A DNA stretch of 64,000 nt from contig JBANDB010000007.1 of the NCBI GenBank assembly GCA_037576215.1, positions 5,487,001 to 5,551,000 on the forward strand, in the 5' to 3' direction. A program made the translations under genes and the position numbers. Shown piece by piece: positions 22,187 through 33,105 of this stretch. The notes beneath the pieces are model-generated. The model saw only the letters and a program-made list of their open reading frames with translations, did no database searches and was not told where the DNA came from. The stretch is from Armillaria gallica. Taxonomy: Eukaryota > Basidiomycota > Agaricomycetes > Agaricales > Physalacriaceae. How positions within the stretch are numbered: the stretch's first letter is position 1; every line of letters begins with the position of its first letter.

Positions 22187-23143
22187 ATGGCGGACGTCAA
22201 GATTTACCTCAAGCCTCGACCCACCTCCCGCATACATGACCACTCGAACTATCTCCCATTCAAATGGAAGGATTATTGCAAGTATGGTCCATTCTTTGCC
22301 GACTATGGAGCAGTACCCTCCGATGCCACAGAAGTACACACGTTGCAGTCTCCTGCTCTATCCACTGCGCTTTCTGCGCTGTACAATGTTTCTATACCTA
22401 GTCTCGACACCGAGATTCCAGATCCCAATAAATCTGGTGTCTCGGCATGGCCCGACCTTCTTAAACTTGCGACAACGAAGGTTGACATGTCGCTTGATTC
22501 ACGGATCGAGAGTGAAAATCACATCGTTCAACTCTCCCAAGGTGATTGTGCGCCAGCTCCCCCACCCCGAAATATGCGTGCACCGGCGTTTTCACCCGAG
22601 TGGTATAAAATAGTATTCTCTACTATGGACCGAGGTGACGTCGAATTGCGCGACGAGTCTCGAGATACTGAATTGGAGTTATTCGTCTGGGTGTATATAC
22701 AAAAGACAATAGATCGGTACACCGGCGAGTGGTTTCAGTAACGAGCTAATTGTCCATCCTGACACTGCTACAGACATCTGGAGACATTTTCGTCGGGAGA
22801 TGTATAAGCTGACAGATCCTATTGCTCCTGCTCGTTTACCGTCAGGTCATGGTCAGTAACATGACATCGCAGTCGCGTTTTCCATTGAAATTTCTCAGTA
22901 GACAGCCCTGGCTTGTTCACCCTCCTCCGTAGGAAGGCGCTAACGGCTGCGTCTGCATTTGCGTCCACATTCATCGCCGACGCGTCTGTCGACGATACTG
23001 CTCCTCCACTCCTTCCTTCATCCCCCAACAATGAGTCATCAGCTACGGATTCAACGTCTTCTTTCCATGCTGGCGATCTCGATGATGACGCGACCATGTC
23101 TGCTCTAAACCATCCGTTCGAACCACTCCGGGTCTGTGTCTGA
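22187..23143 (+). CDS. Hypothetical protein, two to three exons
   Basis: Unrecognised. The first exon opens at 22187 with MADVKIYLKPRP and stays open for 184 codons (YCKYGPFFADYGAVPSDA, LSALYNVSIPSLDTEI, FSTMDRGDVELRDESRDTEL, LFVWVYIQKTID). A plausible continuation reads IWRHFRREMYKLTDPIAP near 22780 and FTLLRRKALTAASAFAS near 22915, ending at 23143 after an acidic, Ser-rich tail. I could not find a clean in-phase junction between exons 1 and 2 (about 22735-22775), so the join is uncertain. No membrane segment or known motif is seen. Confidence 0.45.
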
Positions 23144-23551
23144 TCATCCAGGCTGTGTCTGTTGTTTGTACTAACTGTTTTCTCCAGCGCAGGAAACGTA
23201 TCATCATTTCTGAACCCTCCAATCAGTAGATTATCTCATGTACTCTGTCCCTCAGAGTCCACCCTTATTCTTATTTTTATAGTATGTATACTGTATGTTA
23301 GGCTTGAAAAGTCTCTCCTGTTACACTAATGAATGTCATTACCACTCTCATTCCCCCATCTTTACATTGGTTCGTCCTTTAGTTATAAAAACACTGGTTT
23401 TATTACCCAGTTTACGGATGAGCAGTACACTTGTATCATATAACCCTCGCATTATAGTCATCCAGTACCAAAATAGAATACGTCAATCCGGCATCTTCAG
23501 CCCGTCATCCAAATATCGTTAGCCCAATAAAAATACACTTTCACTCTCCGT

Positions 23552-26266
23552 TCAAGCGCGAGAAGAAACATGCTTTATATCCTTCCACACTCCTCTGATG
23601 AAGCCAGCGATACCGAAGCGGCCTTCCCATAAGGGAAGAATACCGATGGTTAACGCAGCGTAGAACGCCCAAAGGAAAATCGTCACGACCCAGAAGATGA
23701 AAAATCCTGAAAGGTGCGGCGTCAGCTCTCTCATAGCATGCGACAAAACTTATAGTATCTCACCTTTGGAAAAGACGTAGTTAGTGAAATACATCGGAAG
23801 GGGGACCAAAATGCAGAAAATGAGGGTCATGGCGGATGCAGCCCAAAGGGCCTTCGCTCGTCCCGCTTTCAAGACGCGCTCGGCGTGGTCGGACAAGTCA
23901 ACCTCGACGAGCTCATCTGACCCCTCCTTTGTCATTACGACAGTGGTGCTGATTTCGCCTTTCTCCTTGTCGTCAGTTTCTTTTTCGTCGTCAGTCGAAT
24001 GCGTGTGTTCGTGGTGATCTTCGCCGTGGGCCTTCACAGCTGTGATCTCGTGCTTGAGACGATTCCAATCAAAGTTCTGGTTTCCACCGATGAAAGTCCT
24101 AAGCGGATGATTGTCAGACCAGGGAATACGTGGGACAAATTAGTACTTACAACAAAGGCACGAAAATGAGGGGTGCAATGATGGAAATTCCATTTCCTAG
24201 AGCCAATGGTTTGAGAGTAGAGAGGGTGTCGATGGTGATCTCGCCAGAGTAGTGTTTTGTGGACACAAACCACGCCACAAGCGCGACCGAGGAACCAAGG
24301 ATGGGAGCACCAACACACGCAAGGGTGTTCATTCGTGCCCAAGTGAGTGTACAGACCATGGGAATGACGGCACTGTGCAAATACGTAAGACCAACGCTTA
24401 AGGCTTCATGAAATTTTGAACGAACCTGTCGACAACGATACCGATGGCAGTGACGATGAAGTTGACGGAGAACCCAGCATGGAGGAAACCGCAGGCAATG
24501 GCACCGACAGAAAGACCGAAAAGGATGACGGTAAGATGAGCGATAGCTTTCAATTGTTTGTCAGAGGCCTATAAATGGTTCTATCGTCGAGATCATAGAA
24601 ATCGGAACAATCATGCAGCGCGCACCTTGGGGTTAATATAAGTTCGATAAATATCATAAGTAACCAGTCCGGTGACAGCCATTGTTTCAGAACTCATAGC
24701 ACTTGTCGCCGCCATGAACAGCATAACCTGAATTCAAGTCCGTTAGACTTCTCGCCCAGTGTCGAGAAATAGGATACTTACAATGACAGCACCAGCGCCA
24801 CCTTTACCAAGAACCGTCAAGGCGGCCAATGGCATCGGTAATCCCTCTGATACCTGAGCCGCCGTTAAGCGGTCAGGATAAGTTGGCCAGGAGGGGTGGC
24901 TTTCCAGAGCTGCAGCCGCGAGACCCCAAGTACTAGCGAGGCAGAATGGGATGGCAAACCAGGCGGTTCCACCCAAAAGGTATCCGCCGATGGTGCTCTC
25001 CGGGTTTGCGGCGATAGCCTGGGATGTGATTCAGTATGCCGACTTAAAAGTGATAAAGTAAAAGTTGATGACCTTCTGGAACAGCTGCGAGTCAACAGCG
25101 GCGCTGGGGGGAAATTCTGAATATATAAGAATGACATTGGAAAGATAGAGATCTTACGAGAACCCGCTTCCTACGAACACGGCGCCTAAGGAGATCTCAG
25201 AGTAAGTACGCTGACCATGAACAGTTAGATCACAAACTTACCAACGAGACCACCAGAAAGGGATTTCATGGTCAGATATTCTCCATCTTGATTGCCGTCG
25301 ATGGGATGTGCAAGTGCTGCTTTGCGAAGCAACTCGTACATGTCGCCCGGAGATCCTATCAAGCTCGATGTGCCATAGACGACGACAACGGATATGAGCA
25401 AGATGATGTAAATGATCAAAGTGTGAACGTAGTCGGATAGGAAAGTCGACTTAATTCCTGTTATATTATTCAATCAAGCAGCGAGGACAAGAAGGAATGG
25501 ACCTTACCTCCGAGCGCGGAATAGATAATTACACCAAGAGGTAGGAGCATACAGGCCGCATCGGCGCTAGATGATAGCGTGGATGAACAGACGAATATAA
25601 GCGTTGAGAAATAAGCCCACCTCATTCCCGTCAAAGTAGAGAAAATAGAGCCAGCACCAACTAGTAAGTTGACCGAAGCGAATAACTGATACAAGAACGA
25701 GTAGAAAGCAAGAGTGAAGTGCCCTGCTGGTCCAAAACGAACTTTGACAACTTCAGCGAAAGTCTACGCATATTAGCGAGCGTTGAGGATACGATGAGTT
25801 TAAAACTTACATGAGCAGCCGGAGCGCGACGCTTAAGCTCGATTGCACATGCTGTGAACAACAGGATTTGCACACAAGCACCTGCACCGTACCACCAGCC
25901 ACCCGAGACACCATAAGAGTATCCGTATGCAGTTGACGTAAGAAGAGTCGCTATCAGGAAGTGAGCAAGTCACTTCGTGTGGAAGAAGGAACAACCGACC
26001 AGCAATAGTCCAGGACGAGACAACCGACGCAGCCAAAAGACCGGTACGCACTGACTTTTTAGCAGTCATTTGCATCTCCGAATCTTGCGTTTCGCCGGCA
26101 TATCTGCTGAGACCCCACGCGACAATACTCATGATGATGGCAAACGCTGCGCCTAACCCGATGACCTGTTATTTCACAGCCATGAATGAATCGACGCGAC
26201 GTGATAGAAAGCATGACTCACGATTCCGTAGCCGAAGCCGGGAGAGAATATGGGTTGAATATGCAT
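23552..26266 (-). CDS. DUR3-like sodium/solute symporter
   Basis: Plasma-membrane transporter of the sodium:solute symporter family, closest in character to fungal urea/polyamine DUR3 carriers. The start at 26266 gives [15 protein letters not shown], then after an intron [157 protein letters not shown] and [18 protein letters not shown] helices. Near the C terminus is a His/Asp/Glu-rich cytosolic loop ([16 protein letters not shown]) before the last two helices. About eight short introns. It is divergent from the LamA-like gene, so it may import the substrate of that enzyme; urea, an amide or a lactam are possible. Confidence 0.87.
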
Positions 26267-27402
26267 TGCTCAGGGAAGACCGAGATCAAGAGAGGTAGAC
26301 AGAGAAGATCGATAGCACAGGCTGAGGGCGGGCGAACTTGCATCCATCTGGACTTTATCCCTGAAAGAAGTACTTCTTCGTTATCTGTATCCGTATGCCA
26401 ATGTCGAGATTCGTTATCAGTGAAATTGTAGTTTAAAAAAACCAGAGGTGGCTAATAATACCCAGCGGCACTTATCACCGGCACGCTTGGATGATTTCGG
26501 TATATGGATGAAGAGCAACGCGGGATTGGAGTGCATTGTACAATTTCAGGGTCAAGGTGCTGCGCCTTTCGCGCTACTTTCCTTGGCGAACATACTTCCT
26601 ATCCATTATCTTCTATTGTCAATCAAATCGAAAGACACTTAACGTTTGATGGGCAATGCATGGAAGACTTTCAGGGCCGAATTAGGGCGCCCAACTTTGA
26701 AATTAAAATAGACTTTTAGGGATGGGAACGTTGTCTGGACGGCAAAGAAAGTAGGTTTTTACCGGTCCCGTAATGCGTCGAACCTTATTTTCAGTCAATC
26801 TTTTTGGATTTAATACTTGGAAGGATATGATACGACTTACTCAAACGAGAAAGCCACACAATTATAATCTGGCTTAGCATGTTAATGGTACACATGCTCC
26901 TAAACTCTATGAGCTTTGGAAACACATCAGTATCGCACCGAGACTCTAGGTTACGCGCTTTAATTTCACATGATTTTGAGGGATTTCTAGGCATCCCTAT
27001 GATCGATCATGTAGCGCTATTTCATAAAGATACGAGTGCAGGACAACAGGCACGCAAGGCGGAGTGCTCGTTTAGTAGGTGGCGGTTCAAATTCAAAGCG
27101 GTGATGTCCAAATCGGGAAGTGCCGGTTTTTTTCGCACCGGCTAAACAGGACCGGCTACTCTCTGTTATCTCTCTCGCCCAACGATGCCCCTGTTAATTC
27201 CGCCGTAGTTCCCTACAGTTTGCATATTTACTTCATGCCCCGTGATAGGAGCTTATCAGCAAACCGATTGCAGAGGCTGAGCAAAGGCAGCGGCCAGTTC
27301 GGTTTCGCCCGGGCCAAGATTATTAGCTGCATGCACCAGGGGACAATTCAGCACCTCCTCCTACTGGGCGTTTCTCGTTGTTGATTTATTTCACTCTACA
27401 CC
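26267..27402. promoter_or_regulatory. Divergent transporter / lamA promoter region
   Basis: About 1.1 kb without a recognised gene between two oppositely directed genes. HGATAR-type sites include 26310-26315, 26381-26386, 26414-26419, 26606-26611, 27166-27171, 27243-27248 and 27253-27258, the last two as a close inverted pair. Roughly three would be expected by chance in this length. This fits, but does not prove, GATA-factor nitrogen control. Confidence 0.4.
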
Positions 27403-30400
27403 ATGGACTGTAAACTCCTCGTCGCGAATCGTGGTGAAATTGCCGTCCGAATCCTCAACAGCGCCAAAAAGCTGTCTATACCAACCGTCGCCATTTATAC
27501 CCATGCGGACGCGTCGGCACCACATGTCGCCCTTGCAGACGAGGCTTACGTCGTAGGGCATGGTCCTGATGGCGAAGGATCGAACCCCAGAGGATACCTT
27601 GAGATGGATGAAATTATTACTATCGCTAAGAAGTCAGGCGCAACTCTCCTTGCTCCTGGATATGGCTTCCTTTCTGAAAATCCAGTGAGTACAGTCACAT
27701 CGCATATGTTACTTGACGCGTCTCAGTGGCATGACCAACGCGTTATCCGACCCCAATTAAATTCTTCTCGCTGACTTTCGTCATCAGGACTTTGCAGAAT
27801 TGTGTCAGAACGAAGGCATCACTTTCCTAGGGCCCACCCCTGAACAGATGACCAAGATGGGTCTGAAGCACGAAGCGCGCCAAGTTGCAATTGAAGCAGG
27901 AGTACCTATTGTCCCCGGGAGCGACGGCATTGTCGACACGCTTGAACAAGCGCTGACTGCAGCACAACGGATAGGCTATCCCGTTATGCTCAAGGCAACC
28001 GGCGGAGGGGGTGGCATGGGTATGCAGATATGTGAAGATTCTAGCGATCTTGAGAAGCATTTCGTTGTTACACAGGCCAAGGGTGGTGTAAGTGGTCATA
28101 GGACATTCACTTGAATCTTCTTGTTCACCGTCTTTCTTTTATGACAGGCTCTGTTCAAGAACTCTGCCGTATTCTTAGAGAAATATGTTAGACAAGCTCG
28201 GCATATAGAGATACAGTGGGTATTCATTATGTTCAATCACCATTTTAACTCTCACCCTGTTTCCAGAGTTTTTGGCAACGGTGAAGGCTTTGTTACCCAT
28301 TTCTCCGAGAGAGAATGTAGTGTGCAGAGACGGCATCAGGTTAGTACCATAACGTCATCTTGGTATAGTCAACAAACTGATTACCTGCAGAAAGTTATCG
28401 AAGAGGGTCCTAGTCCATTCTTGAGTGACGGACGTGCCGACGTAAGAAAGGCGATGTGCAAAGCCGCTGTTCGCCTCTGCTCCAGCATCAATTACCGTTC
28501 AGCTGGTACCGTCGAGTTCGTTGTCGACGATGAAACCGGCGATTTCTACTTCCTCGAACTCAACGCTAGAATTCAAGTCGAGCACGCCGTCACCGAAATG
28601 ATCAATCCCCGACTGGATCTCGTCGAGCTCATGATTAAGCTCGGTCTCAAACAGAAGGCCGGTTTGTCGTTGAGTGCGCACGAGATACCGGTGCATTCAG
28701 GCCCCACAGGGCATGCGATTGAAGCTCGGGTATATTGCGAAAATCCGATGTATGGTCAATTTACGCCTTCTCCCGGGACGCTTCATCTTGTTCAATGGCC
28801 CGAGCCCCGCCCTTGGCTCCGCATCGACACTTGGGTGGGTACGGGAGTGCACGTTACACCAAACTATGACCCAATGATCGCCAAACTCATCGTCTCCGGT
28901 ACTGATCGTACAGAAGCTCTGAAACGGATGGAGGAAGTGCTTGTAGAAACGTCGATCCTCGGTCCTCCGAACAACCTTGAGTACCTTGCTGAAATCGTAC
29001 GGAGCGCACAGTTCCAGCTTGGTCAGGTAGCTTCTGTCCTTGTGTCTGTTCCTTGACGTTGTTTCATGCTTTGTTTAAGGTAACGACGACCTACTTGTCG
29101 ACGATGGAATTCGTACCTCGCGCTATAGAGGTACTGGAAGGCGGTATCTTGACGACGATACAGGACCTTCCGGGACGACCGACAGTTGGTAATGGCATTC
29201 CTCTCGGTGGTGCAGCGGACATGCTTGCCGCGAAGGTCGCCAACATGTTGGTTGGAAACAAGCCAGAGACAGAGTTACTCGAGGCGACGATGATGTGAGC
29301 AATCCGCGTTGTCTCTCCGGGCCGCCTGACCATTTCATCCATGATGTTAGTGGTCCCACCCTCAAGTTTCACAGAGCAACGGCAGTTGCGGTTACCGGCG
29401 CTGCAAGTCCAGTAACACTGGATGGCGCGCCCGTCAGGATGTGGACGCGACTATCAATCAAGGCGGGAAGCGTCCTTAAGATTGGAATTGTACGTCTTAT
29501 TTGTATTGACTTGTGTCTACTTGGCTTATAGGTCGTCGTTTCATAGTCGACGCATGGACTGCGTGCATATATCGCCGTTCTCGGCGGTCTGCCTGGTTCT
29601 GCTAGTTTCATGGGTTCCAAGAGCACGTTGATGTTAGTCGGAGTAGGAGGATATCAAGGCCGACAGCTCGTCAAAGGAGACATTCTCTCCCTTAGTCCGC
29701 AGTGCGACCTCGTTGATGATACCACTCCTTCCGTTCCCGAGCATCTCATTCCTCACTACCCTAATGAGTGGGATATCGAAGTCCTGCCAGCTGCCCAATG
29801 GGATCACGAGTATCTGTCCCCAGAGGGGCAGGAAATGCTCACATCAGCGAAGTGGAAGGCAAGTCCTTCTAGCGGGCGCAGCGGGCTTAGGTTGGAAGGT
29901 CCTCGAATCAAGTGGGCGAGAAAGCATGGTGGAGAAGGTGGTTCCCATCCTTCTAACGTGGTCGACCAAGGTCTGTCTTGATATTCTTACAAATTTATTG
30001 AGGCTGATCTTGATTCGTAGGCTGTAAGTATAATTCTACAGCTTTTCCCGCCAAGGCTCAACGTTAATGTTTGTGTGATTAGATTCGATTGGGGCGCTCA
30101 ATGTGAACGGTGATACTCCCGTTCTATTTGGCGTCGATGCTCCTGATGCTGGCGGTTTTGCCAACGTCCTCAACGGTGGGGTTCTCTTTCCCTTCAACAT
30201 CGTATCATCACTGACAACAATCTGCCATGTAGTACCTTCTGCTTCCCTCTGGAAGTTGGGTCAGATACGGCCAGGCGACACTATCACGTTCAAGGGAATC
30301 AGCCGGAGTGACGCACCCTGCCTGCATCAACGTAACGATACTTGGCTTGCTGCCGTCAAGGGGAGCATCAAGTCCGAAACTTCGGCTAGTAGGTCTTCGG

Positions 30401-32107
30401 GCATACTGGAGTGGATAGCTACTGGCCAAATACCTGAATCGTCCTTACGTGCACATATACACGCCTCTGCTCTTCGCCCAGAATTCAAGATACGCCAGGT
30501 CGGAGATTCCTTCCTCTTCCTGGAAGTCGGTCCGATGCGTCTTGACGTCGTTCTCTGTGCAAGATTGGAGTCGTTTTTACGCGAGTTCAATAAACGGCGG
30601 ATCCCAGGAATCTTGACGACCCTTTTGTTGATTCGAAGCTTGATGATTCATTTTGATGAGCGGGTTACTGATGCGGAGGAACTACTGAAGATAATGATCG
30701 AGATTGATGCTGATCTTCCCGACGCGATGCACATGCCGCCCCTTGAGGTAGATGTATACCGGATGCCTCTGGTGAGTGACGTTAACAGCTATTTTATCTT
30801 ATGGGTGCTGATTGACTTCAAGGTCCCCGACGACTCCTGGTGCCAAGACGCTGTAGACCGGTACATGAAAACAGTCCGTTCACAGGCGGTGTATCTACCA
30901 AACAATGTGGTACGTCAGTTTGTGATAGGGATTTTATAAGTTCCTGATTATCGGCTACAGGAATACATTGCACGCTGCAGTGGGATGAAGTCGAAGTCAG
31001 AGGTCGCTGATTCAATGCTGTCATCTCCGTGGTTGGTTTTTGGGACTGGGTTCTGTAAGTGTGACCAAATACACATTCAACTCATCGACTCATTATTCGT
31101 TGATGGCCAGTCGTGGGTTTGCCCTTTATCTCTCCGGTATGCACATCACAAACCTTCTGCGCGCAACAATAGTTGAACGGGATTTTGACTTCTAGATGGA
31201 TCCCCGAAAGCGTCTCTTGGGACAAAAGTACAATCCCACTAGGTTGGTTCAATGAGCTCTTTTGTAGCCCGAATTAACATTTCGCGATGCAGACTTTATA
31301 CACCTGAAGGTGCCGTCGGTTTGGCCGGAGTTGTCGGCTCGATATATCCACTGGAATCAGCGGGTGGGTATCAGCTACTTGGTCGGACACTGAGTACTTG
31401 GAGTAAGCCATGTATTTTTGAGGTGTCCAGTCCTTCTAACTGTGGCTGTAGATACATGGAGCGATTCTCATTTTATGATGAAGAGATTCGATCAGATTGA
31501 ATGGTATCGGGTTTCAGAGGAAGAGTACCTTAAGGTCTGCTACTTTCGTTTACGAATGTGGTTCATTATTCACAAGGACTAGATTTCTCGGGCGTTCAAA
31601 GCGGGCAAGTTCAAGCCGGAAGTCAGGAAGGTGTTGTTTTCTTTGTCGGAGTACGTTGAACAGAACAAAGCACATCAAGCTGAGGTGGATGCTATCATCA
31701 AGACGCAGAAGGAAATGAGCGCAGCGGAAGCTTTGAGGTGTGACTACTGATTCTCTGTATCATTTGAGTCTTGCTGATTTTGCTATGTATTTCATAGGGA
31801 GGAAGAGCTGTTCAAGGAGTGGATGACTGCTAAGGAAGCAGAGCAGTCTTCTGGGGGGAGGACAAGCACGTCGGATGACTCGGGTATCCCAGTACCAAGT
31901 CCGCTCTCTGCGAATGTGTGGAAGGTTGAAGTCAAGGTTGGGCACCAGATCAAATCGAGCACGGAAACTGCGATGATTCTCGAAGCAATGAAGACCGAGG
32001 TTGCGATCAACTTTGATGAGGAAGAGGTTGGGAAGATTGTCACAGCTATCGCAGTCCAACCTGGGGACTCTGTAAATGCTGGACAAGTGTTATATTATGT
32101 GTCCTAG
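27403..32107 (+). CDS. lamA: LamA / urea carboxylase-like biotin enzyme
   Basis: Large biotin-dependent amide carboxylase-like protein, roughly 1200 residues. Domains in order: biotin carboxylase ([67 protein letters not shown] with [11 protein letters not shown]); AHS2/KipA ([104 protein letters not shown]); AHS1/KipI ([36 protein letters not shown]); and a biotinyl domain with [12 protein letters not shown] and its lysine near 31993. The architecture is that of urea carboxylase (Dur1,2) without the allophanate-hydrolase domain, as in Aspergillus LamA. KipI and KipA parts are homologues of PxpB and PxpC, the partners of PxpA/LamB encoded nearby. About fifteen short introns; one intron must end at 29546 to skip a TAG. 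Substrate (lactam or urea) is inferred. Confidence 0.88.
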
Positions 32108-32289
32108 CTGCGTATAGTACGGGCATAGCATCGCCAATGTACTTATTCTTTCTGGGGGTGAACTTATGGATTTGGACGCTTTAAGTTTTTGTGCTAGTCT
32201 GCCTCTTTTCTGAACTTGGATGACGAACACGAAGAAAATTTAAATTCGGGAGGGAAAGGACCCATATTTATTCCCCAAGAGGTTCGGTC

Positions 32290-32946
32290 GAAAGTCCGGA
32301 CAATTTTGGATTTCGAGGTCAGATCTTGGGTCAAAATCCGGACAAGATGACCCCCCCCCCCCCCATACTGCGACCTCGGATCTGAAATCCGGACACCATG
32401 GGACAATACCTTGAGGTTACACCGAAACCCGGACAATTTGAAGTGGCAGCGCTAGCAAGAGGCAGGAATAGAACGGCAAAGGTTGGGTCCGATATTTCAC
32501 GCTGTGTATTGTCAGATATCCATTGTCGTACTCCAGTTAACTAACCAAGTCTGCGTTGCCACTTGATCAAAATGGAATTACATAGATTAGATTTGCTTCA
32601 ACACTCTACCAGTTCTCTACCCTTCTCTACCCTATCAATCGCCCGAAGATGGATTCTCACAGTACCTGTTTGTTTTGTATGGCCACCGACTACCTCTTTT
32701 CCGATGACGAGATACTGCAGAGTGCAAACAGTGGTCTATGGCACGAATCGCAATGGATCGGATGCGGCAGAATGTACCGAGGTGACGTCGCAGTTCATGG
32801 TCGCTCTTAGACACTGCAATAGAGGCTCTGACAAATTTATATCGATTTTTCGCACGATTTTTGACAATTTTCTCGATGTCAGTTCGAAAGTCTGGACAAA
32901 TTTGGGAACGGGGTGAGGTTACCCTAGGAATCCGGACAAATTTTTT
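32290..32946. repeat. Degenerate TCCGGACAA repeats, noncoding
   Basis: The core CCGGACAA or a one-base variant recurs at about 32295, 32338, 32388, 32429, 32891 and 32930, in the first group at roughly 35-50 bp spacing. Longer shared context is visible, for example GAGGTTAC..CCGGACAA at 32411-32438 and 32915-32940. The array lies between lamA and UBP14 and contains no convincing gene. A 14-bp poly-C run lies inside at 32351-32364. It may be the remnant of a tandem or mobile repeat. Confidence 0.6.
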
Positions 32947-33105
32947 GATACGAGTTCCGCGAGTTAATAAAGACGGGTCGCTAGGCTAGAGTTTTGAGTC
33001 AGACTAGGGCCCTGGAGAAGCGTCATCGTATCACGTGCCCGAGAAATGTGAATTTGCATCCGACTCGTACTCCACTTACTTTTATTCTTTCACCACGCCA
33101 TTTTC

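Noticed and set aside
29544..29546. In-frame TAG inside the LamA-like gene
   Set aside because: If the intron ends at this TAG (acceptor CATAG) and not at 29531, the exon continues in phase as [14 protein letters not shown], so there is no premature stop.
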